From DATAGF01 sp963813355 (GTDB lineage Bacteria; Actinomycetota; Thermoleophilia; Miltoncostaeales; Miltoncostaeaceae): a stretch of DNA of 64,000 nucleotides. Below, piece after piece: positions 19,607-28,984 of the stretch. Below the pieces are notes generated by a model that was not told the DNA's origin, searched no databases, and was given only the letters and a program-made list of their open reading frames with translations. A program made the position numbers and the translations under genes. How positions within the stretch are numbered: position 1 is the stretch's first letter; every line of letters begins with the position of its first letter. The stretch spans positions 1 to 64,000 of the forward strand of contig CAWEYS010000015.1 in the NCBI GenBank assembly GCA_963813355.1, written 5' to 3'.

Positions 19607-20954
19607 GTGGCGCGGCGGCCGGGATACGACGTCCTGGTGCTCGGCGGCGGGACCGCCGGGTGCGTCCTGGCGGGGCGCCTGAGCGAGGACCCCGGGATCA
19701 CGGTGTGCCTGGTGGAGGCCGGGCCCGACTACGGCCCCCGGGACGGCGGCGGCTGGCCCGCCGACATGCTCGACGCCCGCATCATCCCGCTGTCGCACTC
19801 CTGGGAGCGGCTCGACCCGGACGACCGGTCGCAGCACCGCGCGCGGATCATCGGGGGCTGCTCGTCGCACAACGCCTGCGTGGTCCTGGAGGGCGCGCCG
19901 GAGGACTACGACGAGTGGGGCCCGGGGTGGGGCTACGCCGACGTCGCGCCCTACCTCGACCGCGCCCGCCGGGCCCTCGGCACGCGGACGTTCGCGCCCG
20001 AGGAGCTGTCGCCGTGGCACGCGGCCTTCGCCGAGGCCGCGGGCGAGGACGCGATCGTCCACCCGGTCAACGCCGACGGCCCGGTGCGCCTCAACGCGGC
20101 CTTCGCCTACCTCGACCCGGCGCGCGGGCGGCCCAACCTCACCATCCTGGCCGACACCATCGCCGATCGCGTCGTGCTCGACGGCGACCGGGCGACCGGC
20201 GCGCTCACCTCCGCCGGCGAGCTGTCGGCCGAGGTCGTCGTGCTGGCGTCGGGCGCCTACGGGTCGCCGGGCGTGCTGCTGCGAAGCGGCATCGGCCCCG
20301 AGCGCGGCCTGCCGGTGGGGGAGAACCTGATCGACCACGTCGGCGTGGGGATGAGCTGGGTCCCGACCGACCGGCTGCAGGAGGAGACGGCCCGCTTCGA
20401 GGCCGAGCGCGCCGGCGTTCATGGGCCAGGTGACGATCCGCGCGCGCAGCGCCGTCTGCGCGGAGGGGGTCTGGGACACCTTCCTCTTCCCGGCCCTCGA
20501 TCCCGGCTACGAGATCAGCGCGGCGGTCTTCGCGATGAAGCCGCGCTCGACGGGGCGGGTGGCGCTGTCGGCCGACGACCCCGAGGCGCCGCTGGCGATC
20601 GACCACGGGTTCCTGTCCGATCCGGTCGACCTCGACGTCGTGGCCGAGGCCCTCGAGACGATCCGCGCGCTGGCGCGCAGCGCCCCGGTGCGCCGCTACG
20701 CCGCGGGTGAGCTGCGGCCCGGCGAGGGTGTCGACGCCCGGGCCCACGTCCTGGCCGAGCACCGCGGCTTCTTCCACCCCGTGGGGACCTGCGCGATCGG
20801 GAGCGTCGTCGACGCGTCGGGGCGCGTGCTCGGCGTGGAGGGGCTGCGGGTCGCCGACGCGTCGGTGATGCCGACGATCCCGCGCGTGAACACCAACCTC
20901 TCCACCGCCGCGATCGCCGAGCGCGTCGCGGAGCTGGTCGCGGCCGACAGGTGA
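19607..20954 (+). CDS. GMC-family flavoprotein oxidoreductase (one frameshift)
   Basis: 449 codons after removing one base at about 20416 (AERA|AFMGQV). N-terminal FAD-binding VLVLGGGTAGCVLAGRLSED and E at the end of beta 2 (CLVEAGPDYG); GMC signature 1 region RARIIGGCSSHNACVVLEGA; C-terminal catalytic region FFHPVGTCAIG and GLRVADASVMPTIPRVNTNL. Oxidises an alcohol or similar substrate with FAD; shorter than choline dehydrogenases (about 550). Leaderless GTG after TAGGAT (19595-19600). Adjacent to thiolase but with its own promoter. Confidence 0.88.
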
Positions 20955-20982
20955 CCGCCGGCCCGCCGCCGAATACCCGAGC

Positions 20983-22162
20983 GTGAGGCGCCGGGCGATC
21001 TGCCTGCTCGCCGCCGGCGCCGCCCTGCCGGCGGTCGCCGGCTGCTCCGGCTCGTCGGACGAGGCGCCCGCCGCGGCCGCCGCGTCCCGGCCCGCCGCGA
21101 CGACGGCGCCCGCCGCGACGACGGCGCCCGACTCGGGACGCACCCGTGGTCCGGGCGCCGCGCTCCGACCGCGCCCGGCTGTCGCGGCGCGCGAGCCTGG
21201 GAGGGGCGATCTCGCCCAAGTCGGTCGCCGCCTCCGGGACCGGCCTGGTCTTCGCCCAGAACATGATGTACCGGCACTCGGTGACGGTCTACGACGCGCG
21301 CCGCATGCGGCTGCGCCGCACCATCCCCGACACCGTGAGGCTCTCGCGCCTCGGCCACCGCGGCTATCCGGGGACCCAGCGCGGCGCGCCGGTCGAGGCG
21401 GCCTTCTCGCCCGACGACCGCTACGCCTACGTCTCGAACTACTCGATGTACGGCCCGGGCTTCGGGCCGGAGGGCTCCGACGTCTGCTCCCCGGCCTCGG
21501 GCTACGACCGCAGCTTCGCCTACCGCATCCCCCTCGACTCCCTGAAGATCGACGCCGCGTACCGCGTCGGGGCGGTGCCGAAGGTCGTCGCGACCACGCC
21601 GGACGGGCGCTACGTGCTCGTCAGCAACTGGTGCTCCTACGACCTCAGCGTCATCTCGACGCGCCGCGGGCGCGAGGTGCGCCGCGTGCCGATCGGCGCC
21701 TACCCGCGCGGGATCGCGGTGTCGCCGAACAGGCCCGCCGCCTACGTCGCCGTGATGGGCGGCAACGAGGTCGTGCGCGTCGACCTGCGGACCTGGCGGA
21801 CGCGGCGCCTGGCGATCGGCGCCGGCCCCCGCGCCCTGGCCCTCGGCCCGGCCGGGCGCTACCTGTTCGCGACCCTGAACGCCGAGGGCACCGTCGCCCG
21901 CCTCGACCTCCGCACCGGCGCCGTGGCCAAGGCGCGCACCGGCAGCGCCCCCCGCAGCATGGACATCGCCCCCGACGGGCGCTCCCTCTACGTCGTCAAC
22001 TACGAGAGCGGCACCGTCAGCAAGCTGCGGGCCTCCGACATGCGCGTCCTCCAGACGATCGACGCCTGCTTCCACCCGATCGGGATCACCTACGAGCCGG
22101 TCACCCGGCGGGTCTGGGTCGCGTGCTACACCGGCTCGATCCTGGTCCTCGACGACCGGTGA
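20983..22162 (+). CDS. YVTN-type beta-propeller lipoprotein (one frameshift)
   Basis: 393 codons after removing one C at about 21143 (SGRT|VVRAPR). A lipoprotein signal with lipobox (ALPAVAGC) is followed by an Ala/Thr linker and repeated propeller blades: AFSPDDRYAYVSNYSMY, TTPDGRYVLVSNWCSYDLSV, VSPNRPAAYVAVMGGNEVV, GPAGRYLFATLNAEGTV, APDGRSLYVVNYESGTV. Such surface propellers typically bind ligands or partner proteins. Its stop overlaps the GTG of the next gene (GTGA), so the two are coupled. Confidence 0.87.
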
Positions 22163-22926
22163 GGCGCGGCCGGCTCATGGCGGCGGCGCTGGCCGCGGGG
22201 GCCCTGGGGGGCGCGTGTGCCACTTGGCCGATGCACGGCGTGCCAATTGGCACGGCGGCCGCGGCCGAGTGCGCGCCCCGCGACACCAGGCCCGGCCCGC
22301 GGCCCGAGTGGGCGCGGGCGAAGCGGGCGACGATCCTGGTCGACTCGGTGCTGCTGGGGGGCGTTCCGGCGTTGAGGACCGAGCTGCGCGGGTGGCGGAC
22401 GGCGACGGTCGGGCGCCCGGCGATCATGCTCCCGGCGGCCGAGGCGGCGATCCGCTCCGGCGGGCGGGTGGCTCCGCTGGCGATCGTGGGCGTCGGGTAC
22501 AACTCGCTCTGGGAGCGGGGCCGGCGCAATTACGCGGGCTGGGCGGAGCGCTTCGACGACGGGGCGCGGGGCCTCGTGCGGGCGCTGCGGGCCCGGGGCG
22601 CGCGCCAGGTGGTCTGGGTGACGCTGCGCGACGCGGGCCGCGGCGTCATCCCCTCGGGGGCGCTCTGGCAGTTCGACGCCTACGCCTGGTACTTCCCCTA
22701 CGTCAACGAGCGGCTGCGGCGGCTGGACCGGATCCGCGACGATCTCGTGCTCGCCGAGTGGGACCGCGTCTCCAAGCGGACCGGGATCACGTACGACGCC
22801 ATCCACCTCAACCCGCGGGGCGCGGCCCTGATGGCCCGCACCATCCGCGCCGCGATCGAGGCCGAGGCCGACGCTCAGCGCCCGCCGCCGCCCTGCCCGC
22901 CGGACACCGCCACGGCCCGCTCGTAG
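22159..22926 (+). CDS. Exported SGNH-hydrolase-like protein
   Basis: 255 residues with a signal peptide (RLMAAALAAGALGGACATWP, possible lipobox GGAC). The core resembles a divergent SGNH fold: ATILVDSVLLGG (DS block), LAIVGVGYNSLWERGR (block III, Asn), VVWVTLRDAGRG and a C-terminal TYDAIHLNPRGAALMARTI carrying the Asp-His pair. It starts at the GTGA overlap with the propeller lipoprotein gene, suggesting a joint envelope role. Its end overlaps a convergent gene by 52 bases. Substrate unknown; possibly an acyl-transfer or esterase protein. Confidence 0.75.
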   Translation: MRRGRLMAAALAAGALGGACATWPMHGVPIGTAAAAECAPRDTRPGPRPEWARAKRATILVDSVLLGGVPALRTELRGWRTATVGRPAIMLPAAEAAIRSGGRVAPLAIVGVGYNSLWERGRRNYAGWAERFDDGARGLVRALRARGARQVVWVTLRDAGRGVIPSGALWQFDAYAWYFPYVNERLRRLDRIRDDLVLAEWDRVSKRTGITYDAIHLNPRGAALMARTIRAAIEAEADAQRPPPPCPPDTATARS

Positions 22927-23225
22927 TTGAGCCGCAGCAGGGCGACGACGTCGTCGGCGTCCTCCTCCGACCCGATCGACCGCGACGCCCACCCCGACTG
23001 GGGCAGCACGTGGTGCGGCCTCACCCGGCCCGCCTTCAGCAGCTCGTCACGCAGCCGCTTGGGGAACGGGATGTCGGCGAGCCGGTCGCCGTGCACGTGG
23101 CCCAGCTCGCGCCGGCCGAGCCGGAACTCGACCCCGCCGAAGCTGTGTGCCCGGGCCGTCACGCCCGGCCACTCCGTGACGGCCGCCGCGATCCGCCCCG
23201 CGAAGCCCTCCGTCGTCGTCGCCAC
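22875..23225 (-). CDS. Luciferase-domain-like small protein, 116 aa
   Basis: Contains FGGVEFRLGRRELGHVHGDR, LADIPFPKRLRDELLKAGRV, HHVLPQSGWASRSI and a final DDVVALLRLNYER, the pattern of the small proteins annotated as luciferase family/DUF5519. Despite that label there is no evidence for light production; function is unknown. GTG start with GGAGG a few bases upstream. It overlaps the convergent SGNH-like gene by 52 bases. Confidence 0.75.
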   Translation of the reverse strand: MATTTEGFAGRIAAAVTEWPGVTARAHSFGGVEFRLGRRELGHVHGDRLADIPFPKRLRDELLKAGRVRPHHVLPQSGWASRSIGSEEDADDVVALLRLNYERAVAVSGGQGGGGR

Positions 23226-23263
23226 TGGTCCTCCGATCGCACGTAGGAGCGTCTCTCGAAGGC

Positions 23264-23294
23264 AGCATGCAGGCTCAAGTCAGCTTGAAGTCAA
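23264..23294 (-). promoter_or_regulatory. Candidate MerR/SoxR-type promoter with 19-bp spacer
   Basis: On the reverse strand, -35-like TTGACT (23294-23289) and weak -10-like CATGCT (23269-23264) are separated by 19 bp, and the spacer region carries CTCAAG-N4-CTTGAAG (23274-23290), which resembles SoxR/MerR dyads placed in over-long spacers. It would drive the luciferase-like gene. No merR gene is in the window. Confidence 0.35.
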
Positions 23295-23313
23295 GCCCCG
23301 CCTCGGCGACGCG

Positions 23314-24582
23314 TCACGCGCCCCGGCGCACGCTCCCTCTCGGGACGCGGTTGGCGCGCGCGGGCGCGGCCGGCGCGGCGGGGCGGGGCCGGCTCGGCCG
23401 GGACGGCGCGAAGGCGGACCCGCGCCGCCGCGAGCCGTGCACGACCCGCGCCGCCGGCGGCGCGTAGCCCGTCGTGCCCCACCCGTCCTGCAGGCCGAGC
23501 CCGGCGGCGAGCCGGCCGACGGCGTCGGCGTGCTCGGGCATGACCATCGTGACGGCGCGCCCGGTGCGCCCGGCCCGGGCGGTGCGGCCGACGCGGTGCG
23601 TGTAGGCGTCGCGGTCCTCGGGCGGATCGAAGTTGATCACCAGGCCGATGTCGTCGAGGTCGATGCCGCGGGCGGCCACGTCGGTGGCCACCAGGACACG
23701 GGCGGTCCCCTTCGCGAACCGGTGTAGCGCCCGCTCGCGCTGCGACTGGTTGAGGTTGCCGTGCAGGGAGGCCGCGGCCACGCCCTTGGCCGCGAGCCGT
23801 GCCGACAGCCGCTCGGCGCCGCGGCGCGTGCGGCAGAAGACGAGCACCAGGTCGTCCTCGGCGCGGATCAGGTCGAGCAGGGTCTCGGTGCGCGTGGCCG
23901 AGGTGCACGCCACGAAGCTCTGGTCGAGCCGGTCGCCCAGGGAGGGGCCCTTCCCCGCACCCTCGTGCACGCGCAGCCGCTCGGGCGAGCGGGTGAGCTC
24001 GGCGGCCGCCCGGCCGACGTCGCCGTCGAGGGTGGCCGAGAAGAACATGGTCTGGCGCTCGGCCGGCACCTCGCGGACGATCGCCTGCACCTGGGGGAGG
24101 AAGCCCATGTCGAGCATCCGGTCGGCCTCGTCGAGCACGAGCGCGGTAACGCCCCCGAGGCTGACCCGGCCACGCCGGACCACGTCCAGCAGGCGCCCGG
24201 GCGTGGCCACCAGGATGTCGGCCCGGGCCGCCTGCGCCGCCTGGCGGTCGAGCCCGACCCCGCCGTAGCAGACCGCGACCCGGAGCCCCGCGGCCGCCGC
24301 GAGGGGCGTCAGCTCGTCGTCGATCTGACGCGCCAGCTCGCGCGTGGGGGCGAGCACCAGGGCGGACGGACCGCCGCGCCCGCGCGCGCCACGCTCGATC
24401 AGCGCGAGGCCGAACGCCAGCGTCTTGCCCGAGCCGGTCGGCGAGCTCACCAGCACGTCGCGCCCGGCCAGCGCGATCGGCAGGACCAGCTCCTGCACGG
24501 GGAACGGGGTCGCAATGCCCCGGGAATCGAGGGCGGCCCGCACAGGGCCGCTCACGCCGAGATCGGCGAAGGTCGTCGTCAT
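23314..24582 (-). CDS. DEAD-box RNA helicase (RhlE-like)
   Basis: 422 residues with all motifs: Q motif ATPFPVQELVLPIA, Walker A SSPTGSGKTLAFG, Ia PTRELARQ, Ib ATPGRLLDV, II LDEADRMLD, III FFSATLD, IV LVLVFCRTRRGAERL, V VATDVAARGIDL and VI YTHRVGRTARAGRTG. A Pro/Arg/Ala-rich basic tail of about 60 residues may bind RNA. ATG start with AAGGAG upstream. The transcript probably starts near a -10-like TACACT around 24730, giving a leader of more than 100 nt with two hairpins, reminiscent of autoregulated or cold-shock-type helicase leaders. Confidence 0.93.
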   Translation of the reverse strand: MTTTFADLGVSGPVRAALDSRGIATPFPVQELVLPIALAGRDVLVSSPTGSGKTLAFGLALIERGARGRGGPSALVLAPTRELARQIDDELTPLAAAAGLRVAVCYGGVGLDRQAAQAARADILVATPGRLLDVVRRGRVSLGGVTALVLDEADRMLDMGFLPQVQAIVREVPAERQTMFFSATLDGDVGRAAAELTRSPERLRVHEGAGKGPSLGDRLDQSFVACTSATRTETLLDLIRAEDDLVLVFCRTRRGAERLSARLAAKGVAAASLHGNLNQSQRERALHRFAKGTARVLVATDVAARGIDLDDIGLVINFDPPEDRDAYTHRVGRTARAGRTGRAVTMVMPEHADAVGRLAAGLGLQDGWGTTGYAPPAARVVHGSRRRGSAFAPSRPSRPRPAAPAAPARANRVPRGSVRRGA

Positions 24583-24673
24583 CTGAAGCTCCTTGCGGCC
24601 TCGTGCCGCGGGTCGGACGGGAGATCGATCGACCGTCCACCACAGAAGCTTCGAGGTTGAGACGCTCTCCCAC

Positions 24674-24715
24674 CGGACGGCCGGATGCCGTCCGAGCCCC
24701 GGATCGCTGCCGGGG
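24674..24715 (-). promoter_or_regulatory. Two hairpins in the helicase leader
   Basis: CGGACGGC / GCCGTCCG (24674-24694, 8-bp stem, 5-nt loop) and CCCCGG / CCGGGG (24697-24715, 6-bp stem) lie in the presumed 5' leader of the helicase gene. They could be RNA-structure control elements or simple high-GC chance pairs. Confidence 0.4.
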
Positions 24716-24827
24716 ATTCGGGGAGTGTACTCGCTTCCCCGGCGGGCGCCGCCGGCCGCGCCGAGCGCACGGCGCGGCGCGGACGCCCCGCTGTACCCTG
24801 GCCCGGGGGACCGGACGGGAGGCCCGA

Positions 24828-25334
24828 TTGGCGGAGGAGCGGCAGCTGGAGCTGGAGAGCGTCTCGGAACGCTGCTTCCGCGACACGCTGGCGCGCTGGC
24901 CCAGCGGCGTCACCGTCGTCACCGCGCGCGACGGCGACGAGCCCGTCGGCATGACGGCGGCGTCGTTCTCGTCGCTGTCGCTCGACCCCCCGCTCGTACT
25001 GGTGTGCGTCGCCCGCGACGCCAACTCGCACGACGCCCTCGTCGGCGCCCCCGGGTTCGCGGTCCACATCCTCGGGTCGGCGCAGGACGAGGTGTCGCGC
25101 CAGTTCGCCGAGCCCGGCCCGCTCAAGTTCGAGGACTACCCCGACCAGGCGGGGCCGTTCGACGTTCCGCTGCTCCCCTTCGGGGTGGCGCTGCTGGTCT
25201 GCGCCCACCACTCCGCCCTCGACGGCGGCGATCACACGATCCTGATCGGGCGGGTCGTCGACACCGACCTCGCCGGCACCGACCCGCTCGTCTACTGCAA
25301 CCGGGGCTACTGGCGGATCAGCGCGACCACTTGA
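24828..25334 (+). CDS. Flavin reductase-like FMN-binding protein
   Basis: 168 residues of the flavin reductase (HpaC/split-barrel) family: FRDTLARWPSGVTVVTARDG, GMTAASFSSLSLDPPLVLVC, HDALVGAPGFAVHILG and HTILIGRVVDTD. Supplies reduced flavin to a partner monooxygenase or acts alone; no monooxygenase is adjacent. TTG start with GGGAGG at 24817-24822 and a -10-like TACCCT at 24793-24798. Convergent with the thioredoxin-fold gene, overlapping by 17 bases. Confidence 0.87.
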   Translation: MAEERQLELESVSERCFRDTLARWPSGVTVVTARDGDEPVGMTAASFSSLSLDPPLVLVCVARDANSHDALVGAPGFAVHILGSAQDEVSRQFAEPGPLKFEDYPDQAGPFDVPLLPFGVALLVCAHHSALDGGDHTILIGRVVDTDLAGTDPLVYCNRGYWRISATT

Positions 25335-25848
25335 TCGTGCACCCCACCGGCGCGGTCTCGGCGAGGCTCGGGGAGCCGCCCTCGAGCACGGCGTCGAGCG
25401 CCTCGCGCAGGTAGCTCCGGGACGCCCGGTCGGGGTCGGCGTCGTCGTCGATCGCGCCGTGGTAGGCGACCCGCCGGTCGCCGTCGAGCACGAAGACCTC
25501 GGGGGTGCGCTCGGCGCCGTAGGCCCGCGCCACCTCCTGGGACTCGTCGCGGGCGTAGGCGAAGACGTAGCGCTGCTCGGCCGCGCGCACGACCATGTTC
25601 TCGAAGGAGTCCCCGGGGTGGGTGGTCGCGTCGTTCGCCCCGATGGCGACGGTCACGACGCCCCGGTCGGAGTACTCGCGGGCGATGTCGTTGAAGCGCT
25701 CCTCCCAGGCCCGGACATAGGGGCAGTGGTTGCACCAGAAGGCGACCACCACCGCCGGCGCGCCGGCGGCGTCCTCCAGGGACGCGTCGCCGCCGTCGGT
25801 GGTCGGCAGGCGGAAGTCCGGGGCGGCGGAGCCGACGGCCGCGCTCAC
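25318..25848 (-). CDS. AhpC/TSA-type thioredoxin-fold protein
   Basis: 176 residues. APDFRLPTTDGGDASLED opens a peroxiredoxin/TlpA-like fold; VVVAFWCNHCPYVRAWEERF carries a CxxC (C-N-H-C) redox site; ERTPEVFVLDGDRRVAYHG has the cis-Pro. No signal peptide, so cytoplasmic. It starts with a GTG that overlaps the TGA of the upstream gene (GTGA), a coupled pair. Likely a peroxide or disulfide reductase; the exact substrate is unknown. Confidence 0.88.
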   Translation of the reverse strand: MSAAVGSAAPDFRLPTTDGGDASLEDAAGAPAVVVAFWCNHCPYVRAWEERFNDIAREYSDRGVVTVAIGANDATTHPGDSFENMVVRAAEQRYVFAYARDESQEVARAYGAERTPEVFVLDGDRRVAYHGAIDDDADPDRASRSYLREALDAVLEGGSPSLAETAPVGCTIKWSR

Positions 25849-26199
25849 GCCGGCACCGCCCCGCGCGCGGCCTCGCGCAGCGCGGCCGCGAGGTCGTCGA
25901 GGTGGGGGAGGGGGCCGACCCTGCCCCCGGGGCGGGCGTAGGCGCGGCACGCGTCGACCATCGGGAGGGCCCCGTGCTCCTCGCGCGGGAAGAGGTCGCG
26001 CCCCGCCGCGCAGGTAGGTGGGCGAGCCGGGGAAGCCGAGCCGGGCGGCGGCCTCGTCGTCGAGGACCTCCACGACCTCGACCTCCAGCGCGACCCCGCT
26101 CGCGCGGGACGCCTCGCGCAGCAGCTCCAGGCCCTCCTCGTGGGACGGGCAGGCGCGGCTGAACTGGTACGTCACGGGCAGCGGGACGGGCGCGGGCAC
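25845..26199 (-). CDS. Small thioredoxin-fold protein with single-Cys CPSH motif (one frameshift)
   Basis: 118 codons after removing one G in a G run at about 26012. Begins PVTYQFSRACPSHEEGLELL, then LEVEVVEVLDDEAAARLGFP and GSPTYLRGG, with the cis-Pro before RDLFP and a tail MVDACRAYARPGG. This is a glutaredoxin/DsbA-like fold with CxxH in place of CxxC. The four-base GTGA overlap with the next gene fixes the frame of its C-terminus (AVPA then TGA), which supports the frameshift. Divergent from murI. Confidence 0.72.
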
Positions 26200-26224
26200 G
26201 AGGGCTATCGTACCGCCGTGCTCC

Positions 26225-27052
<828 letters not shown>

Positions 27053-27061
27053 GACAGCGCG

Positions 27062-27958
27062 GTGCCGGTCGCCCGGCGCCTCGTGACCCTGACCGCCGAC
27101 GACGGCGAGGTCCACGACGCCCTCTTCGAGATCGACGAGCGGGCGGCGCGCGCGCGGCGGCGCGCCAGCGGGAGGGCGGCCGCGGTGGTGCACGTCCACG
27201 GCATCATGGGCAACTTCCTCGTCGGCACCCTGCGCTTCTTCCCGGCGCCGGTGGCGCGGGCCGGCTTCCCGGTGCTGGTGCTCGAGACGCGCATGGGCAA
27301 CGTGGGCCAGCTCTTCGGGCAGGCGATCTTCGAGGAGGCGGTCCGGGACGTGCGTGCGGCGGTGGCCTGGCTGCGCGAGCAGGGCTTCGACGCGATCGTG
27401 CTGTCGGGCTACTCCTCCGGGGCGACGCTGGCGACGCGGGTGGCGGCGCTGGAGACCGAGCCCGACCTCGCCGGGCTGATCTGCATGGCCAACCCCTGGG
27501 GCCTGCCGCAGTCGATGCGCCGCCGCGCCGACCGCTTCGGGGCGGCGCCCGGCTACGAGGAGCTCACCGAGCTCGTGCGCCAGGCCATCGGCGACGACCC
27601 GGACGCCGCCGAGCACGACCGCCTGTTCGTGGTGGAGGGCAGCCGGGGGCCGAGCCGGCGCCCCTCCGACAGCGAGGTCTACACCTACCGCACCTGGTGG
27701 CACTCGCGCGGCCCGGCGGCCACCTCGGCGATGGCCCACCGCCAGATCGGGGCGGTCGCCGCGCCGATCCTGCTGGTGCAGGGGACCGCCGACGAGGTGG
27801 TGGAGCGCGGCGAGGCCGCGGCCCTGGCGCGGGTCGCGCGCGAGGCCGGCAACGACGACGTCACGGTCGTGACCATCGACGGCGTGGGGCACTCCTTCGA
27901 CGGCGGCGAGATCGCCGCCCTGGAGGCGGTCACCTCCTGGCTGCGGCGGCGGGCCTGA
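27062..27958 (+). CDS. Alpha/beta hydrolase, paralogue 1
   Basis: 298 residues: oxyanion VVHVHGIMGNFLVGT, nucleophile elbow IVLSGYSSGATLATR (Ser in GYSSG), acid region LLVQGTADEVVERG and catalytic His in TIDGVGHSFDGGE. Cap region contains VYTYRTWWHSRGPAATS. GTG start. It shares the unusual YTYRTWW.SRGP block and overall length with the next gene, one base away, so the two are tandem paralogues. Substrate unknown. Confidence 0.85.
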   Translation: MPVARRLVTLTADDGEVHDALFEIDERAARARRRASGRAAAVVHVHGIMGNFLVGTLRFFPAPVARAGFPVLVLETRMGNVGQLFGQAIFEEAVRDVRAAVAWLREQGFDAIVLSGYSSGATLATRVAALETEPDLAGLICMANPWGLPQSMRRRADRFGAAPGYEELTELVRQAIGDDPDAAEHDRLFVVEGSRGPSRRPSDSEVYTYRTWWHSRGPAATSAMAHRQIGAVAAPILLVQGTADEVVERGEAAALARVAREAGNDDVTVVTIDGVGHSFDGGEIAALEAVTSWLRRRA

Positions 27959-27959
27959 C

Positions 27960-28895
27960 GTGGCGCGGGTCGTGCAGCGCGGCGGGGCGCGGCGGCCGCT
28001 GTTCGGCGCCGACGACCGGGCGCTCGGGATCGACCTGGTGGTGACCCGCACCGACGACGGCCAGCGCTGGGACGGCATGATCTTCCGCCCGGGCCGGGCC
28101 TCGGTCCGGCGCCGCCTGGCCGTGCTGGTCGTGCACGGCTCGGTGGGCAACTACATCACCGGCGTGCCCCGGCGGGTCTCGTTCGGCCTCGCCAACGCCG
28201 GCTTCACCGTGATGTCGGTCAACACGCGCATGGCCAACTACGGCGTCATCTTCGGCGGCGGCCTCATGCACCGCACCCCGCTCGACCTCGACGCCGCCCT
28301 GTCGGTACTGCGCCGCCGGGGCTTCCAGCGCATCGTGATGCTCGGCTTCAGCCTCGGCGCCACGATGGTCACCCACTACCAGGCCCTCCGCCGCCCGCCC
28401 GACGTGGTCGGCATCTGCACCCTCGCCCACCCGGCCTCGCTGCCGGCGGCGCTGCGGCTGCGCTGGGACTTCTACGACTCCGAGCCGACCTACGCCGAGG
28501 TCGCCGACGAGGCCCACCTGCGCCTCGCCCCCGACTACGAGTCGCCCGAGCGCGACCGCATCTTCGTGGTGCGGCGGGCGCGCGGGTTCGGCGACCGCCC
28601 GATCGACGGCGAGGTGTGGACCTACCGCACCTGGTGGTTCTCGCGCGGCCCGCGGGCGCCGCACGCCGAGTCGCGGCTGCGCATCGGCTCGGTGACGGTG
28701 CCGCTCGCGATCATCCAGGCGGGCGAGGACGAGCTCGTGCGCGGGAGCGAGGGCCCCGAGCTCGAGGGCCTGGCGCGTCAGGGCGACTGCCCCAGCGTGG
28801 CGCGCGAGACGATCCCGGGCGCCGACCACGTCTTCGCCGGCCTCGGCGACGAGCTGACCGAGGCGGTCGTGGCGTGGCTGGACGGGCGCCTCTGA
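27960..28895 (+). CDS. Alpha/beta hydrolase, paralogue 2
   Basis: 311 residues: VLVVHGSVGNYITGVPRR, nucleophile IVMLGFSLGATMVTHY (Ser in GFSLG), cap block VWTYRTWWFSRGPRAPH, acid LAIIQAGEDELVRG and His in IPGADHVFAGLGDEL. GTG start directly after the stop of paralogue 1. The two have diverged in the lid and N-terminus but keep the same order of motifs, suggesting duplication followed by specialisation or a heterodimer. Confidence 0.85.
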   Translation: MARVVQRGGARRPLFGADDRALGIDLVVTRTDDGQRWDGMIFRPGRASVRRRLAVLVVHGSVGNYITGVPRRVSFGLANAGFTVMSVNTRMANYGVIFGGGLMHRTPLDLDAALSVLRRRGFQRIVMLGFSLGATMVTHYQALRRPPDVVGICTLAHPASLPAALRLRWDFYDSEPTYAEVADEAHLRLAPDYESPERDRIFVVRRARGFGDRPIDGEVWTYRTWWFSRGPRAPHAESRLRIGSVTVPLAIIQAGEDELVRGSEGPELEGLARQGDCPSVARETIPGADHVFAGLGDELTEAVVAWLDGRL

Positions 28896-28911
28896 GGCCG
28901 CGCCGCCGGTC

Positions 28912-28937
28912 AATGTTCTATTGTCATCGAACGATGA
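28912..28937. promoter_or_regulatory. Palindromic site upstream of MFS gene
   Basis: CAAT-N5-ATTG followed at once by TCATCG-AA-CGATGA (28924-28937) forms two adjoining inverted repeats in an unusually AT-rich patch about 50 bases before the MFS ATG. Likely operator for an unidentified regulator. Confidence 0.45.
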
Positions 28938-28984
28938 TGGCGGACCGATGACTCGGGCCGCCCGGCAGGGTCTTCATTCCCGGC

